Positions 35,944 to 47,129 of a stretch of DNA of 64,000 bases are shown here, one piece after another. A program made the position numbers and the translations under genes. Source of the stretch: Adineta ricciae (lineage: Eukaryota; Rotifera; Eurotatoria; Adinetida; Adinetidae); NCBI GenBank assembly GCA_905250025.1, contig CAJNOJ010000113.1:1-64000 (forward strand), given 5' to 3'. The notes under the pieces were generated by a model. It saw only the letters and a list, made by a program, of their open reading frames with translations, was not told where the DNA came from and ran no database searches. How positions within the stretch are numbered: the stretch's first letter is position 1; every line of letters begins with the position of its first letter.

Positions 35944-37112
35944 TTAAACATCATCGTAATTGCTCCGAATGAGCGGACTTTTATGTATGAAGCCATTGAT
36001 CAACGAATCAGATGGATCTTGTGTAATGATAAATCGATGAGTTTCGGAAGGTTGATGACGTTTCAAGTTTCGTAATGGTGTTGAATGTAATGACTAAATT
36101 AAAAGAAAGTTACGAGTCAATGAAATATGAATAGCAAAGGCAAAATCTGATATCCTACATCGAATCGATGGGGAGTAGTTTGAGAATAATGAGAATTAGT
36201 TGCGATAGGTTTATAAGTTGGTACTGGATTAGTACAACATGGTGACCACAGGCAAGAAATAACGGCACCAATCAATGATAAAAGTGCTTGTACAAGTGCT
36301 AATGTAAATGTTATAAGTAGTGCAAGATTAACAAACGTTGCGGGTTCATCGAATGGTACAAGAAGTTGTCTAGAAGAATTGCAAAGTCAATGAAACAAAA
36401 ACATACAAGAATGGAGAGTAAATAAAAAGGAGAGAAAGTTTACATTGTAGGTATTGTCGTTGATGCCGTCGTTGTACGAAATGATTTCAATCGCGATGAA
36501 GAAATCATTTGCCAATATTCAAGTGTATGAATAATAAGAAGACCGATGTAGACTGATGATGAAATAAAACTTATCAGCGATGACATACAAATGAAAATCA
36601 CCTTTGAAAAGAAAGCGGTGAAATGATATTTACAATCGACATATTTCATGTCGCTTTACCGTAAATGGGCGTTTAACTATGGCATAGATTACACAACAAA
36701 GGCATGGAATAATCGTCTAGAATGGAATATATGTGTGTGATTAAGCAAGAGAAAGATTCAGTTTAATCAAAAGAAAGTAGCCCTTTGATACGACATGTCA
36801 TCAGTCTTGAAAAAGTACGAAGGACGTTCTTATGGCTAAGTTCTTCTTCGGTGTTCGCTGTCAACAATTCATACTTACAAAGAATGCTGATGGATAAATA
36901 AACCAAAGATGAATATCATTAATTGAATACGATGCCGGAAATAGATTGAGAAAATTTATATGCGTACCATTCTGTTTATTTCTTTCGATGACGTATCGTT
37001 GACCAATCGTTACTGCAATTTGTGTCAAGCCGGTTAAGAATAGAAATATACCATAGATAAGTAATGTTTCAGCTTGGGCGAAAATTTGATAAGTAGACTT
37101 TTGTGATGTCAT
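35944..37112 (-). CDS. Four-transmembrane protein of unknown family, 269 aa, 5 exons
   Basis: Seen: exons 36879-37112, 36660-36716, 36444-36601, 36159-36369 and 35944-36093 total 810 nt, exactly 270 codons with the stop. Four hydrophobic segments are clear: LLIYGIFLFLTGLTQIAVTI, a second ending FFTIIPCLCCVIYAIV, VIFICMSSLISFISSSVYIG and FVNLALLITFTLALVQALL. Both ends should face the cytosol. A short N-x-T loop (NGTHINF) follows TM1. TM4 ends in a Cys cluster (SCLWSPCC), a possible palmitoylation site, and the tail ends NYDDV, which could bind a PDZ domain. The layout is tetraspan-like (MS4A/claudin/MARVEL size class), but tetraspanin CCG and claudin W-GLW-C-C signatures are absent. No function assigned. 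Confidence 0.8.
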
Positions 37113-38521
37113 TTGATGTCGGAATGAAGAAATGAAAGTACAGGAACTAAATGCAATCGTTGCCTGTTACGTCTTTACTCAGTCTTACTTAATGAACTTC
37201 TTTTTTTCTGCTGTCTATGTTCCTCTTTGTGCCTATACGATTCTTCTATGCATGAGTACATAAAAGAGAGAGAGAGAGAGAACTGGGCGTATTTGGTGTG
37301 CGTGAGTAAGAGAGAAGGAGAGAATAGTCATTTAGTATGAGGAGTAGCTGAACATGAACATTTGTAAGGAAGAAGAGAAGAAGAAGAAGAAATGAGATTG
37401 CTTTGTCAAGCAGTACGGGTAGCAAAACAGATTTCTTTTGTATCTTCGATCGAACTATAAAAACTAAGAAAAAACGGCGAAGGAGAAGAAAACGATGAAT
37501 AACGCATGTTTTTTTTTCTTTCTCTCTTCCATTAACTATAATGTTCATCTCAAAGGAAAAAAAGGTGACAAGGACAATAGATATTACGCATCCTTTCTTT
37601 TTCAACCAGAATACAGTGACAGAAAACGAAAGAATAAGATATTTTTTGAGCGTTCACCTGACCTATACGCGATCATCGATCATGATTCGAAACGAACACG
37701 TACGTTGATGGCGATGACAGCGTTTGTTTAATGAACATTAGTCTTAATAGTTTTCACACATGTAGTAATCGACAAAAGAATCTCTTATTCATATTGCATG
37801 TAATCCATCATAGATTACCGAAGAGAATATCATAGGAAGACCTCCGACGAAAATTTTCTATATAATTAACCAAAGTCAAGAAACGTTTCGATGATTTAAT
37901 TAGAGAAAGAGCTTATCTATCTCATTTGGCGTCTCATTTGATAAAAAGGTTTAGAGAAGAGAAAACTCAAGATTCCTGTTGGAAATAAGCTTTTTCATTT
38001 TCCATGTTCCAAAATAGAATTGCTCAATGGTCGTTAGAACGTACTTCATGTTTAAGCATATGTCAGAATGGAATTGAATTCATTGATGAATGAAGGAGTT
38101 GTTGTTGTTCTCCTCTTACATATCTCGTCAAGATATATTGATTCGAGTGATTTTAACACGAAGCAATACATTTCTCATCGTTTGGTTTTATATGTTGAAT
38201 TATCTTGACGACGAGGGTGTGGACATTCTGATTGTTTTTTTAGTAAACATTCTACTAATCAAGGTTATCGATCTTTGTCTTGTGAGAAATAACGTCTCCA
38301 AGTAAAACTCTTATACATCGTCAGTAGATAAAAATCATCGTGATATGAAATGAAAACAGAGTATTTAGAGAACTTATGAAGGCGAAGAGCTGTGTTTACC
38401 TTTGTCATACCATATCATACTTTGTATGCGAAAGTATGCTGCCTATTGTTATCTTATCACCGTACTGTAAAAAGGATGTAAACATAGTTTTCATTTTCTT
38501 TTGTATGAAAAACTCGATTTC
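37113..38521. other. Divergent intergenic region
   Basis: The 1409 bp separate the four-TM gene (minus) from the mucin-like gene (plus). There is a GA microsatellite at about 37265-37280 and GAA/AAG-rich DNA near 37370-37395. Open frames here are repeat-driven. No gene called. Confidence 0.5.
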
Positions 38522-39592
38522 ATGAAAGTTTTAGAACTATTCTCAAGCCTTTTTTGTGAGTATTGTGATCGAATAGTCTTGTTAGAAAATGTAAATTGAT
38601 GATGGATATTCTTTCTTCTAGTGGCATTTATTATATTACATCCACAAGGTCAACAGATCACAGCGGTAAGCGGAAAACTATTCGCCAAATAAAACAGACG
38701 GTTTCGAAGGAAATCTTGATTGATTTAATAAATGATGAGTAGATGTTGTTTTGCGACTGATATGTCAAAAATGTTCTTTGGAGGATGTTCATTGCAATTG
38801 TATAATTGAAATTTCCGGACTTCAAGCATTTTCTACTTGCATTCACTGATTCGAGTCGAAGAAAATCAAGTATTTTCTTAATTTTCTTAATGACCAACGT
38901 TCCGTTCACAGGATTCTACAGCGGAAACAACGATAGATACTTCAACTGTTGCAAAAACAGCTGAATCAACAGCTAGCGTTGTGATTTCTGATGCAACTAC
39001 TGCTAAATTATCAACTACTATGGCACCTGTAGTCACAACAGAACCGACTACTACCATGGCATTTACAACATTACGTAAATCATCTTCTTTTTTTTCCGAA
39101 ATGATCATTTAAAGCTTTGTTACATTCAATGAAACTAAACATTTATAGCACCTGTGATAACTACTGAGCCTGCTACTGGACCTACAGCAATGACATCAAC
39201 CACCACAACTGTCACACGAACAACCAGAACAAGTATGTAAACTTAAATAGAAATTAATAAGATGTTTATCTTCAATAAATCTACTTTAAAAGCGGTACCA
39301 AGAACTACGACAACGACAACAACTACTACTACCACTACCTTACTTTACACTACAGCAACACGTACGATTTCTCTATAGTTTATATTTTCTAGTCTATTAT
39401 TTTTTAGCACCATCGAATCCAACTTGGGCTGTTGTTGGAGGTCTAGCAGGTGGTCTACTAGGTCTTGGGCTAATAGGTACCATAGCCAGTGTATATATAT
39501 GTTACACAAATTCTCAACGACGTCTTGGTACAAATAACGGACATAACACTAATACAGATTATGTTGCCCTACAGTCAATGTCAAGTTTCTAA
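38522..39592 (+). CDS. Mucin-like type I membrane protein, 192 aa, 6 exons
   Basis: Seen: exons 38522-38555, 38622-38665, 38912-39074, 39149-39232, 39293-39361 and 39408-39592 total 579 nt, exactly 193 codons with the stop. The first two exons encode a signal peptide (MKVLELFSSLFLAFIIL). The next three are a Thr/Ser/Pro/Ala tract with TTEPTTT and TTTTTTTTTTTT runs, an obvious O-glycosylation field. The last exon holds one transmembrane helix (WAVVGGLAGGLLGLGLIG plus TIASVYICY) with GxxxG-like packing and a short cytoplasmic tail ending YVALQSMSSF; YVAL fits a tyrosine sorting signal. The protein resembles small cell-surface mucins or syndecan-like stalks. The micro-sized first exons make it easy for gene finders to miss. 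Ligand unknown. Confidence 0.78.
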
Positions 39593-39678
39593 CAGACCCT
39601 CTTATATATTTCTTTCATTTACTTATCCTTTTTTGAAAATATATATTGATCTTTGTGCGCAATTTATTGTTTTTGCTG

Positions 39679-39682
<4 letters not shown>

Positions 39683-39722
<40 letters not shown>
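39683..39722. repeat. (GA)n microsatellite
   Basis: About 20 GA units lie between the convergent 3' ends of the mucin-like and PIAS genes, decaying into GAAA. Likely variable in length. Confidence 0.9.
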
Positions 39723-39726
<4 letters not shown>

Positions 39727-39778
39727 AAGAAAAAAAGCTCGCAAGAGATATAGAATAAAAAATATAGATTACAAATAT

Positions 39779-41434
39779 TTAATCATCATCTAATTCAATA
39801 ACAGGAATATCATCTTGAACAGGTGGTGCAGACGAACGATCAATTGATTCTAAAAAAAAATACAGAAAACAAAGTTCAATGGATGAAATGTGCAATCGAT
39901 GGATAAATTTACTTGTACGTGATCGATCATCATCGGAATCATCATTTGGTGAACGGTCAGCTTCTGCTACTGACTTTCCATTGGTAGTTTTAGCTGCTTG
40001 TGCTGCTTTATAAGCTTCTTTTTCGCGTTGTGCTCTTCGAGATGGTTTCTCTTCTCCCACAGGTTTCCATTGACCATTTGGTTCATATTCAATAGCTTTG
40101 GTATCCGGTGGACATTTACCGATGACATCAATAAAAAATTGATCAACAAACAGATCTGTATATAATGCTGGTTTATTACATACAGGACAAAGCCAAGCTA
40201 AAATTCGAAACATGAAGCGTCGCTAGACAAGTTCGCAAAGAAAAGAATGAATTCGTACTTGGCTTTTTTTCATTCATACGTAGATAACCCTCCAAGTCAA
40301 AACAATGTACATGTTTACATGTCAATGCTCGTCCGGGCATTCGCATTCGAATACGCATTGCTGGACAGTCGAGTGGCAGCCGAAGTGATGTCGATGCCAC
40401 TTCGAGATCGTTGTCAGTTCCTTGCGGTGTTTGTGGAACTGATAAAATTTGTGTGATTGTACGTTGAGTTTCAGTCGCTGGACGAATAGCTGATGGACGA
40501 GAGAGACGTGCTAATAGTTGAGGAACGGTTTTCCGTTCTGTTAGAAAAACAGCAGCTACATATGTTGGAGATGGAGTCGAAACATCTTGCGTGTACCACG
40601 ATATTTCGATCAGATTCGATATCAATGGACATAAACGACAATATTCTGTGATTTCAATTGGTCGACCTGGAATAAAAATGAGAAAAAAAACTTATGAATT
40701 ACTTTTACTTTGTAGAAAATACCTGGTCGAATAACATCCGAATTTGGTTTTGCTGTTGGCTTTGGTTGAGGTAATGGAACAACACGATTGTTCACAATAA
40801 CATAGAGATTAGGTGGCAATTTGTCTGGCGCGTTAATACCATTATTCATTGCATCGCCACCAACTGTTGTAAATCTCAACAAGATCTGTTTTCGATATTC
40901 TATTTTTGATTGATCTGTATTGAAATATGTCGATGTTGCCACATCTACATCAACATAGAAAACAAATCATGCCTACGAATCTTATCTCTTATTCAGACCT
41001 GATGCTTGTTGTGCTGATAACAAGAAATACAAATTGACTGAGTATTGCGGACCGTTGGTTGATTGTTTTGTTGATCCTACTGTATGCGGCGGAGAAATCA
41101 CACATACATCTTCATTGAATGTAAATGGTGCAAAGCGAATATCGAGATTTTGTAGTTGATTGTTATGCACATGATGTCCTGTTCTGATTGTGTTGGTTGA
41201 ATCTTTTGGATAGGGTATGGTAGGTTTATCACCTTGTCCAAAGCGTTTGTTATGCAATTCTTCGCATTTATCTCGAATTGTAATCGATGATTTAATCAGA
41301 CTATGACAACGTTCGATGAGTTCCTGCCGTTTTCCTGTCCTTGATTGGCCAGCAAATGTTAATAATGTTTGTAAATCGTTAATAGACAACAATTGCAATT
41401 GTATGTAACGTTGTTCATCTGTTAGGGTATTCAT
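39779..41434 (-). CDS. PIAS-type SUMO E3 ligase, copy A (SAP, PINIT, SP-RING)
   Basis: Couples the SUMO-loaded E2 (Ubc9) to nuclear targets. Seen from the ATG at 41434: a SAP box (LLSINDLQTLLTFAGQSR then GKRQELIERC, residues about 12-45) for DNA binding; a PINIT domain spread over three exons (NVYFLLSAQQ-like NLYFLLSAQQAS, LPPNLYVIVNNRVVPLP, GRPIEITEYCRLCPLI); and an SP-RING with CPAMRIRMRMPGRALTC, KHVHCFDLEGYLRMNEKKP and WLCPVCNKPA. The C-terminal end VIELDDD is a textbook SUMO-interacting motif. Exon junctions (for example 40999 to 40943) keep frame. The first SP-RING Cys sits in LPLDCPAM, slightly shifted from the usual CPLGKM. It lies only 136 bp downstream of a second, diverged PIAS gene in the same orientation. 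Confidence 0.92.
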
Positions 41435-41570
41435 GATCTGAAAACAAGACACAGGAGAGCCGTTTTTTTCTTCACTCTTTATCGAATTTCACATAGTGAC
41501 TTTTTTTTTCGTTCTATCACCAATTAACAAGAAAGAAAAACAGAAAGTATTAACAGAAAGAAAAACTGAA

Positions 41571-43914
41571 TTAGTCATCGATAAGAATTACATCCGACAG
41601 TTCGCGCGCTGCTGACGGTAACAGTTGAATATTAGCTTTGCAATCAATTGAATGATGTGAATACTTCTCATCCATTTCATCATCTAAAGTTATATCATGT
41701 ACATCGGATACTTTGCGATAATTCTGTTCGATTGCCAACGAGGTTGATGCTGATGAAACAGGTTTCCAATTCAAATTACTATCAATTGAAATTTCATCAA
41801 TGGCTTCATTTTCCATGGAATTCAATATCGATTCAGTATACGAGTCGATCTGCAGATCATCGAATAAGGCAGATTTATTGCATACGGGACAAATCCATTT
41901 ACCGGCTTTTTCATTCAATGCTAAACAAAGAAAGGAGAAGATTCGTCGACGATTCCTCTTCGAATCCGGACATACTGATATAGTTGGTTAAGTCGAAACA
42001 TTGTAAATGTTGACAAGTAGTTGCTCTTGTTGGTAGTCGCAATCGTCGTTGGTCAATAGGACATCTCAATTTCAATTTTTGATCACTGACTTCTAGACCT
42101 AGATCACGATCTGTAGCTAACGCTTTCGCTACTAGTTTCGCTAGATCTTCTCGATAAAATCTCGCTGTTTTGCTTTTGATTTGCTCATATAAATCATCGA
42201 TTGTTAGATGTTGAACGACAAAGATATGTAATGCAAATTGGGCATTGGCATATTGAGAATGCAACACGGTGTTCTCCGGACGATATGACCATGTTATCGA
42301 AACTTCATTTTTCAGCTCGGGATTAAACATACAGTAAGACGTGATATCAATCTCGCGTCCCGCACGAATCAAATCGGGTTGTTGTCGTGCGCAAGGCTTC
42401 GGTATTGGCAAGTTCGCTAAATTGTGCGAATTGATTTGCACGACCAGATTGGGCGGTAGATTATCATCGTATTTCCCGTTGGACATAGGCGGTTGATCAA
42501 GTCGTACAAGACGCATGATCAAGCATTTCGACGTTTTGTGTATGTCAAGATCAGCATCGTAATCATAAGATAGAGCTAATTGGTTACAAACTTCGAAAGG
42601 AATGAGAAAATCACCTTGATAAAAATATTGTTTACGATAAGTATCGTAACGAAATATTTGATAAAGCTCTTGAATGCAAGACAAAGGACGATAGAATGGT
42701 AAAGTTTTATGTACAACTTTTAATGTTGGTATTGATGATGAAGGAACCGTTCGTGGAATGTTTGCTGATTGTGGAACAGTAGGCGGAGGTGGTGGAAGTA
42801 GAATGGGAATTTGATATCGAACGTTATTTGTTGTAGAACCATTCGTATGTGCTGCTGGTGTTGATGGTTGTTGAACATATGCTTGTCGGGATACTATCGA
42901 AGGAAAGTATGTTGTCTGTTGAGGACGAACATTCGATGGTTGATGATTAAGAACTACGGTTGTTGCATTAGGTCGAACTAAACATTTTGTAAAACAACAA
43001 GTAACGAAAGCGTTTTTCTATTAGAAAAGTACTTAATAGGATGTATCGAGCTGCAGTAATCTGATTAGTAGCTGTTAGTATTTGGAAAAGCAAGAGCATA
43101 TCGGATTACCTGTTCTATTTAATTCCAATGAAGTATCTGTCTGAAGAAATTAGTGAACCATCACAGGTACAAATTTGACATGAAAGCATTGAAGAAGAGC
43201 ATAGATACGACTCAATGTTTAACCTCTTCACCTTTACAGTAAAAGTTCATTAACGAAGAAAGATCATATCATTGTTCATATGTAATGAACTTAGAACTCA
43301 GAGGAACAGTGCTCATCTCAATGATATATATATGTCAAGAGATCTCGCAGATGCGGTCAGAGAAGACCGTTACTTTTCTCGCGAATCAAAAAAATGCTCT
43401 TACTTTGTCGTAACGGTTGCGAAACATTCGTGGCTGGTGGGTAACGATAATTCGATTGAACATTATATTGAATGTTTTGTGGTGTATAATAATATGCTTG
43501 TTGTTGTTGTTGTTGTTGCTGCTGCTGCTGCTGCTGCCGTTGTGGTTGTTGTTGGTTGTAAGAGGTCGTGTAATTTTGTTGCTGTGCTTGTTGTTGTGGT
43601 GCTGATGATGCTCGATATGATTGTTGATATTCATTTGGAAAACGTTTTTGTCTCAATGCATAGAGTGTTTGTTCGAGATCGACTGAATAATCATTATCGA
43701 TTAGAATGAACGATTGTTGAATTAGTTGTACTCGTGAATGATGTTGAAATTGATTATTTAATGGTGTATTTGTTATTGCTTGAAAATGATTTGTTAGGAA
43801 TAAACGTAATTGATTATCGGTTAACTCATTGACAACTTGTCGAAGTCGCACACGATGTTCCTGTGAAAGACGTATAGTATTATTATTTGATGTAGTTACC
43901 ATCGATGCGTGCAT
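41571..43914 (-). CDS. PIAS-type SUMO E3 ligase, copy B (divergent SAP, polyQ, PINIT, SP-RING), 620 aa, 3 exons
   Basis: Seen: exons 43404-43914, 41976-42977 and 41571-41920 total 1863 nt, exactly 621 codons with the stop. The N-terminus has a degenerate SAP-like pair of helices (LTDNQLRLFLTNHFQ, then SRVQLIQQSFILI) split by an insert and without the usual G-x-K turn. A Gln-rich stretch follows, with a CAG/CAA repeat at 43498-43537 and a Pro run. The PINIT domain (DNLPPNLVVQINSHNLANLP, RAGREIDITSYC) and SP-RING (LRCPIDQRRLRLPTRATTC, QHLQCFDLTNY, WICPVCNKSALF) are complete, so ligase activity is likely. The end, LSDVILIDD, is a strong SUMO-interacting motif, with a second acidic one at DITLDDEMDE. 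DNA binding may be lost or altered relative to copy A. Confidence 0.91.
43498..43537. repeat. CAG/CAA trinucleotide repeat encoding polyglutamine
   Basis: Read on the minus strand it encodes an uninterrupted Gln run in PIAS copy B. Mixed CAG and CAA codons make it moderately stable. Read on the plus strand it gives a misleading Val/Ala frame. Confidence 0.9.
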
Positions 43915-45020
43915 AGTTTGTATTGAAGTTAAGAATGCTGCGTGAGTTGAGCAATGCGTATGTACATCCGTCGATCACGGGCATGAATGAGAACAAGTAT
44001 CTTGTCACATGTAGATAAAAATATGTCTCTTTTTTTGGGGAATAGTTCTTTGTATACAGAGACCATCTGACTAATCAGAATTAAACAAATTCGTTCGTTG
44101 TCATTTGATCAATTATATCATTTCTTTTAACTTCGACTTTTTTGAATACGGAATGACATCTATAGACACAAACATATTTCCGAAAAGCATTTCTTCAGAA
44201 GAAAACTAACAGAGAATTCAATGCCACGTAAAGTTTTATTTTGAATTTTTATTGGAATAAATTTGGTTATAGATGGCATTGGAGTTCAGATAATAGAGCC
44301 GCCAGTGACGTCCGCATCTGTTCTATCAAAGCGAAGGAAAAGAAGAAGTCTATATTATTATGCGGACATTGCCGGCAAACTGTTTTTCTTTATGTTATTA
44401 TTGATGATATATTAGAATGTTTTCTTTTGAGATATGATAGGTAGACAGATAGGGAGATAAAAACTCGTTTGATAAATGCGAAATTAGACGATAATCAGCA
44501 TGTTTTTATTTATCTAATGTTTTCACGGTAAATACAAAACGATTTCGAATTGAACGTCGACTCTCGCAGATAGAAAGCATTATCGAGTCCGACTTGATCG
44601 ATATCATTTGAGTATACCACAGAAATGCTATCATCGATATTCCTTCCGAAGCCTCCATCGTCAACTAATCCTTGTAATCAAGAGAAATGTAAATATACAT
44701 ATCGTTGATTTGAGTTCTAATGCAAAATCTATTAACATCACTTATGTGAGAGTTGATAACTCATACAATGCAGCCTTATGTTATCATGAGCACGTCGTTG
44801 TCGTGATGAAAATAGTATCGCGTATTTGTTTTATCGAAATGTGGAACATTATTGAAATACTTTCTAGTTTATTATCGAGATATCTATATCTACAACTAAT
44901 TAGTATATATATATATATGTCATCCTTGTGTCTATGTATTATATTAACAAAAATTTCAAGTATGCTACAGAAGAATAAAACTTCTCGTTTCGAAAATGAT
45001 CCCGATAAGCTGCTCGTTCG
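43915..45020. other. Intergenic region between PIAS copy B and the small heat-shock gene
   Basis: The 1106 bp contain the copy B promoter and the heat-shock gene 3' flank. Frames at 44241-44444 and 44608-45033 have no family signal and are rejected. Confidence 0.5.
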
Positions 45021-45683
45021 TTACATTACATGACAACATTGAGAGTTTTTCGATCTAAGACATGGATTTTCATCGTTGTAAGGTTGCCAAGATGATTTTC
45101 GTCTTCGTAATGATTGAGGTAGTTCAATTGTTAGAATTTGATTTTCATCCAAGCGTGCTCGTATACGATCGCGGTCGATATGTTTCGGTAGTTGATATTG
45201 TCGATAATATTCTTTATTAATACGGTGGCCAACTGTCTCATCACTATGCTGTGCTGTGACTTTCAATAGGCCGTGTTCATTGATTCGAACGGTGATGTTT
45301 TTCGGTCGATATCCATGTAGATCAAATGTAAGAATGTTATCATCCGTAGTTAATAAGTTATTTTGACGTGGTTGAACTTCGACGTCAACACGGAGCCGTC
45401 CGTAATTATCGAGTGTATTTCGTATAAGTTTGCTTTCGAGATTCGGCCCGCCAAGATTGTACTCCCGTCGAAATTCTTGACATAAAGATCGACAAGCACG
45501 GATGCGTAGGCGACCGTTTGTATCAAGTAGCACAGTTATCTGTTCAGGTTCGTAGCCAATTAAATCAAATTCATAGGAATAGACACGATAACCTTGTCCA
45601 TAATCATGTATTGAGTAACGATTTGTCGCCGGAGAAAAACGATTTATGTCATCCATGATTGGTAGTAATAATGAAGGTGTCAT
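45021..45683 (-). CDS. Small heat-shock protein with two alpha-crystallin domains and a C-terminal CaaX box, intronless, 220 aa
   Basis: ATP-independent chaperone family that holds unfolding proteins. Seen: two consecutive alpha-crystallin domains. ACD1 (residues about 32-103) has YEFDLIGYEPEQITVLL, GRLRIRA, FRREYNLGG and GRLRVDVEV. ACD2 (about 115-188) has LTFDLHGYRPKNITVRI, GLLKVTA, KEYYRQYQLP and ILTIELP. Both have the F-D-L-x-G-Y-x-P-x-x-I-T-V start and the paired beta-strands of the fold, so this is an internal duplication. The protein ends SQCCHVM: Cys-His-Val-Met fits a CaaX prenylation box with Met favouring farnesyl transfer, and the adjacent Cys could be palmitoylated. A basic patch (RRRKSSW) precedes it. 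Together these predict membrane attachment, unusual for the family. There is no I-x-I/V tail. No intron; ATG 45683 is the first. Confidence 0.9.
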   Translation of the reverse strand: MTPSLLLPIMDDINRFSPATNRYSIHDYGQGYRVYSYEFDLIGYEPEQITVLLDTNGRLRIRACRSLCQEFRREYNLGGPNLESKLIRNTLDNYGRLRVDVEVQPRQNNLLTTDDNILTFDLHGYRPKNITVRINEHGLLKVTAQHSDETVGHRINKEYYRQYQLPKHIDRDRIRARLDENQILTIELPQSLRRRKSSWQPYNDENPCLRSKNSQCCHVM

Positions 45684-46324
45684 CGATGGAAATCTATGAA
45701 CAGAAGGATGAGTTGAATGGAAGACTTTCTCTTAGCAAAAACACGATGATATTAACACACAGAATAACTACAAATAACCTTGACATTATTTTCTCGAGAG
45801 AAAATCAATGTTGGCCTTGCATCTCGCCATATTCATATCCATATAGAACCAAGAATAAATAGAAGAAAGAAGAAAATCGATAGCAGACAAGACGAGTTAT
45901 TCATGATATACTGCTGTTATCGGTTACAACACTGATGATTGTTTGACTACATATATCAAGAGAATTTTCTCTCGAAGACAAAAATGATTAGGCTAATTCG
46001 AATCTTCGAAAAAGTCAAATAAACATATTGATTGATTTCAATGAGTTGACTTCGTGTGACATGTTCGATAATCGTGTCTTCAAGAGTTATCACCGATTAC
46101 GTATGCAATTGTGTCAAATCCTTTTTTCAATGAACGAATTATTATGGAGTATAGAGCGCGTTTTCCGCCTAAGTAATACTTTCGATTTTTCTTGGTAGCG
46201 CATACTCAATTAGTAAATCTTAAAAAGGCGCTTGTTACCATACCAAAGTAAACTGTTTAATCATTCTGAGCATTTTCATTCAAAATATCAACGGTTGTTT
46301 CGCGTCAATTCCATTGAGTATATA
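45684..46324. other. Divergent intergenic region (heat-shock gene / secreted protein gene)
   Basis: The 641 bp are shared between two divergent genes. The region holds a GAA-nn-TTC inverted pair at 46000-46007, noted separately, and otherwise AT-rich DNA with no gene. Confidence 0.5.
46000..46007. promoter_or_regulatory. Possible heat-shock element (two units)
   Basis: GAA-TC-TTC, in the surrounding word TTCGAATCTTCGAA, is a correct two-unit heat-shock factor half-array about 320 bp upstream of the small heat-shock ATG. A third correctly spaced unit is missing, and in AT-rich DNA such pairs arise by chance. Confidence 0.25.
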
Positions 46325-47129
46325 ATGCAAGTCATTCTCATCATTACTCTCCTGTCAACAATATTTTTCTCGAACAGTGAAGGTAAAGTCAAATAAAACT
46401 AGTTTGACTTATCACTCTATATCGGTATGTTTGTAGGAGCTATTAATTGGATTGGTACATTTACGAAAGGCCCAGGATGCGATACAAATTTGTGTTGCTG
46501 TCCGAAGAGTGACTTGGTCATTATTGATGGCAGTAATAAAACTAACGCCACCATATCAATCGAAGGCGCTTGTCTAAAACCGAATGCGTCGCTGATCTCG
46601 TTTGATATAGATAAATCGGCAGACAATGTGACTGTCCAGGATGTGGGAATTTTTACTGTGAAGGAAAACATGACAGTCACGTTATTTTGGGTAAACATAA
46701 TTTGTATATATAGATATAGATGATTTCTGTTTCGAAATTTAGTGTGACACCGGAGAGTTTACCATTCGAATTATGTAGCTCAGTTGAATAGACTTTTGAG
46801 GTTAATAGCAGCTCAGAATATTGCGTGAGAGAAAGCGAGACATGTTTGTGCACATAGTTGAATCTAGTTTTTTTAAACTCAATTACAAACTTTGTCATTC
46901 TTGTTTTATTCATATTTTCTAGACGTCTACACAAACGGCTTGTCCCGATATTATTATGAAACGTTCTTCGACCACCCTCGTGCTTCATCAGTCTACTGGT
47001 AGCCCCAAACCTGGTGATACCACTATTGGTAATCAAAACCAAGGCAATGGAGTCACATCACATCAAGTTTCATTTGTTTTCAACTTCGTTTCAAGTGTCG
47101 CCACACTTCTTGTAATGAAAACTATTTAA
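46325..47129 (+). CDS. Small secreted, probably GPI-anchored Cys-rich protein, 172 aa, 3 exons
   Basis: Seen: exons 46325-46382, 46437-46690 and 46923-47129 total 519 nt, exactly 173 codons with the stop. A clean signal peptide (VILIITLLSTIFFSNSEG) is encoded by exon 1. The mature part has WIGTFTKGPGC, a dense Cys cluster (CDTNLCCCPKSD), N-glycosylation sites (NKTN, NATIS, NASL, NVTV, NMTV) and a beta-sandwich-like alternation (VQDVGIFTVKENMTVTLFW). The C-terminus after a Gly/Asn/Gln linker is hydrophobic (VSFVFNFVSSVATLLVM) with almost no cytoplasmic tail, which fits a GPI-anchor signal better than a transmembrane helix. No family recognised; extracellular surface protein is as far as the sequence goes. 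Confidence 0.75.

Noticed and set aside
43272-43709. 145-codon plus-strand frame rich in Val and Ala
   Set aside because: It is the antisense reading of the polyglutamine repeat and neighbouring exon of PIAS copy B.
44608-45033. 141-codon plus-strand frame 3' of the heat-shock gene
   Set aside because: AT-rich random frame with Ile/Tyr/Ser bias that overlaps the heat-shock gene's 3' end in antisense.
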